From the NCBI GenBank assembly GCA_031260975.1, contig JAISKJ010000003.1:723109-787108 (forward strand): 64,000 nt of DNA, in the 5' to 3' direction. A program made the position numbers and the translations under genes. This stretch comes from Christensenellaceae bacterium. GTDB lineage: Bacteria > Bacillota > Clostridia > Christensenellales > UBA1242. Positions 61,914 to 64,000 of this stretch are shown piece by piece. The notes beneath the pieces are model-generated. The model was given only the letters and a program-made list of their open reading frames with translations, had not been told where the DNA came from and made no database searches. Numbering within the stretch: position 1 is the stretch's first letter; every line of letters starts with the position of its first letter.

Positions 61914-62191
61914 TTTTATTTCTTATTAAAAAATCAAAATCCCCCGACCTTTTGCCTTTCTCTTAGGGCATGGCAGACTGCTTTTTATGCGTATCAAATA
62001 AGACGGAGACGGTGAAAGTATTTATCTTTGTGAGTGTACAGAAATTATTCACTTATCACATCAAACGCCGCTTATTGGTTTTGCAGAATTTTTAAAACGA
62101 ACAAATTAAATATTTTTCGTGTGACTAGCTCCTCTCGTAAAATTAAATATCTTCACAGTCACCCGTTTTTAACTTCTCTACCCCCTATTGC

Positions 62192-62274
62192 GGGCGGTGC
62201 ATACGTATCACTGAACGGTTCTGCAGGCACCATAAGTGCCGAAGCCTTAGTGAAGTGATATGTATGCACCGCCC
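62192..62274 (+). repeat. Structured intergenic element, copy C (best-preserved)
   Basis: The arms GGGCGGTGCATACGTATCAC and GTGATATGTATGCACCGCCC pair for 20 bp with one G-T. The core CTGAACGGTTCTGCAGGCAC-cataa-GTGCCGAAGCCTTAGTGAA holds a 5-bp hairpin whose sequence differs from copy A (GACACC) yet still pairs. It lies 10 nt past the rpoC terminator. Confidence 0.85.
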
Positions 62275-62282
62275 AATTACAT

Positions 62283-62310
62283 AAAAAACAGGGCTGTGTG
62301 CCCCGCTTTT
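62283..62310 (-). terminator. Terminator of rpoC
   Basis: GGGGC/GCCC stem followed on the minus strand by TGTTTTTT, overlapping the 3' end of rpoC. Confidence 0.7.
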
Positions 62311-62311
62311 C

Positions 62312-64000
62312 TTACTCTTCTTCAAAAAGTTTATTCTGACCTGATGCAACACTCATGTCGATAGTCTGTTCATAGATATTATTGTCTTTTTTGTTTTCAA
62401 CCGGGAACAAGTCACGATATCTCTTCATACCTGTTCCGGCAGGAATAATCTTTCCTATAATTACGTTTTCCTTAAGCCCCATAAGCGGGTCAACCTTGCC
62501 CTTTATGGCAGCTTCAGTTAGCACGCTTGAGGTTTCCTGGAAGCTAGCTGCCGACAGGAAGCTTTCAGTTGAAAGCGAAGCTTTGGTAATTCCAAGCAAC
62601 ACCCTCTTGGCTGTAGCAGGCATTCCGCCCTTTGAAAGAGCTTTGGTGTTGGCATCTTCATAAGCGTATATATCAATCATATCACCGGCGAGAAGCTCTG
62701 TGCTGCCCGGGTCCTCAATTTTAACCTTTCTGAGCATCTGCTTGATTATAATCTCAACGTGCTTGGTGTTAATCTGAACGTCCTGCAAACGATAAACAAG
62801 TAATACTTCTTTCAAAATGTATTCCTGCACGCCCTTAAGACCTCGTATTCTCAAAATATCTGACGGAAACAGCGAGCCTTGGGTCAAAACCTGACCGATT
62901 TCAACATTGTCGCCGGTTTTAACGGCAATTACTACCTTGTTTTTGGGCGGTGTCATATATTCAATGTCGCCGTCAGCCCCGCGGACAGTAATCTTAAAGC
63001 GCTCGCCAGACTCCTCTACCTTAACCTTTCCGCTTACTTCAGAGATGATACCCTCACCCTTAGGCCTGCGGGCTTCAAAAATTTCTTCAACACGCGGCAG
63101 ACCTTTGGTTATGTCGCTGGTTGCAGCAACACCACCTGTGTGGAAAGTTCTCATAGTAAGCTGTGTTCCGGGTTCACCTATACTTTGGGCAGCAATTATA
63201 CCCACCGCTTCACCCACATTAACCATCTGGTTGTTGGCCATGTTGCGCCCATAACACTTAGCACACACACCATGCTTGCTCTTGCAGGTGAGGGCCGTTC
63301 GGATATTAACTTCCTTAATTCCGCTATTTACAATTTCTTTAGCTACTTTCGGCAAAATCATATTACCTGCCGCCACCAAAAGTTCTTTGGTTTTGGCGTG
63401 ATAGATGTTGTCAACAGCAACTCTACCCGAAATTCTGTCCTCAAGCTTTTCAATGACAGTTCCGTCCTCCATAAGGTCAGTAACCATCATACCCTTGGGC
63501 TTTTCACCCAAAGCTGCAAAACAATCGTCCTGGTTTATAACCACGTCCTGAGCTACATCCACCAAACGTCGGGTTAAGTATCCCGAGTCAGCAGTCTTAA
63601 GCGCTGTGTCAGCCATACCTTTACGTCCACCACGGCTAGACAAAAAGTAGTCAAGCGGAGTAAGCCCCGATCTGAAGCACGCCTTAACCGGCACATCAAT
63701 CTTCTGCCCTGAAGTGCTGGCCATAATACCACGCATACCGCTCAGCTGATTAATCTGGCTGGGGTTTCCACGCGCGCCGGAAATTGCCATCATCTTAATC
63801 GGGTTAAGACTGTCAAGTCCTCTTACCACCGCGTCTTTAAGGGCATTTGTGGTTTCATTCCATATAGCTATGTTTTTGTTTACTTTTTCATCATAAGCAA
63901 TAAGTCCGCGCCTATATGCCGCTTCATTTGCCGCAACTTTAGCATCAGCCTCAGCAATCAGTTGTGCCTTTTCAACGGGCTCTTTCATGTCAAATACATT
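62312..64000 (-). CDS. rpoC: DNA-directed RNA polymerase subunit beta' (5' part outside window)
   Basis: The C-terminal 560 residues of beta'. Visible: ISGARGNPSQINQLSGMRG bridge-helix region, the second zinc site (DDCF, then CKSKHGVCAKCYG), the trigger-loop segment SIGEPGTQLTMRTFHTGG, and the closing conserved NVIIGKIIPAGTGM region. The coding frame is open to the right edge. Length after the zinc site is normal. It ends in a hairpin terminator, so it does not continue into the three genes that follow. Confidence 0.97.
   Translation of the reverse strand, partial: NVFDMKEPVEKAQLIAEADAKVAANEAAYRRGLIAYDEKVNKNIAIWNETTNALKDAVVRGLDSLNPIKMMAISGARGNPSQINQLSGMRGIMASTSGQKIDVPVKACFRSGLTPLDYFLSSRGGRKGMADTALKTADSGYLTRRLVDVAQDVVINQDDCFAALGEKPKGMMVTDLMEDGTVIEKLEDRISGRVAVDNIYHAKTKELLVAAGNMILPKVAKEIVNSGIKEVNIRTALTCKSKHGVCAKCYGRNMANNQMVNVGEAVGIIAAQSIGEPGTQLTMRTFHTGGVAATSDITKGLPRVEEIFEARRPKGEGIISEVSGKVKVEESGERFKITVRGADGDIEYMTPPKNKVVIAVKTGDNVEIGQVLTQGSLFPSDILRIRGLKGVQEYILKEVLLVYRLQDVQINTKHVEIIIKQMLRKVKIEDPGSTELLAGDMIDIYAYEDANTKALSKGGMPATAKRVLLGITKASLSTESFLSAASFQETSSVLTEAAIKGKVDPLMGLKENVIIGKIIPAGTGMKRYRDLFPVENKKDNNIYEQTIDMSVASGQNKLFEEE

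Noticed and set aside
1-64000. tRNA, rRNA or CRISPR features and stop-codon reassignment
   Set aside because: No tRNA TPsiC-arm patterns, rRNA segments or regularly spaced repeats were seen, and long genes use TAA, TAG and TGA normally as stops.

Overview
The window looks like chromosome from a moderately AT-rich, spore-forming member of the Firmicutes/Clostridia, probably an uncultured lineage. Evidence is the spore gene set (SleB, YpeB, a SipL-like SPOCS/LysM protein, SpmA, SpmB, RicT, Veg, WhiA), single-membrane lipoproteins, a DnaE-PfkA pair and a str operon. Gene order follows two ancestral Firmicutes neighbourhoods read on the minus strand: holB-ricT-yabB ... tatD-rsmA ... veg-SPOCS, and uvrC ... 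murB-PHP-whiA ... dnaE-pfkA. No tRNA, rRNA or CRISPR array was seen. The genetic code appears standard.

Layout. 1-22.7 kb is an accessory block built around a Gram-positive type IV secretion (conjugation-type) apparatus: a VirB4 ATPase cut by the window start, a 1046-aa TrbL/VirB6-like membrane protein, an 855-aa lipoprotein, a VirD4 coupling protein, a small pilin-like protein and a 2835-aa cell-surface protein. An ADP-forming acyl-CoA synthetase sits inside the block on the opposite strand. No relaxase is visible. 22.7-28.7 kb holds a possible small RNA, a Rho-like protein that has lost its ATPase residues, then sporulation and germination genes. 28.7-37.8 kb carries rRNA/tRNA modification and replication genes with spmAB in between. 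38-54.7 kb holds greA behind a structured leader, dnaE-pfkA, whiA, murB, uvrC and transport/regulatory genes. 54.8-64 kb is the str operon (tuf, fusA, rpsG, rpsL) and the C-terminal half of rpoC, split by three unfamiliar genes, two of which share a HicB-like domain.

The most unusual material is between genes. A family of about 80-nt elements recurs at six places, always in the same orientation, with a variable long stem, a conserved core and a small hairpin whose paired bases co-vary; it looks like a structured RNA or structured repeat. Other intergenic structure includes a multi-stem greA leader starting exactly at a consensus promoter, a promoter-to-terminator small RNA candidate at 22.78 kb, a nested 95-bp inverted repeat between dnaE and pfkA, a 125-nt imperfect hairpin beside pfkA, and REP-like GTCATTGCGAGG sequences. 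Three genes (tatD, holB, uvrC) have a -10 box ending exactly 6 nt before the start codon and no Shine-Dalgarno sequence, which suggests leaderless mRNAs.

All calls were made by reading the sequence. No database search, folding program or alignment was run.
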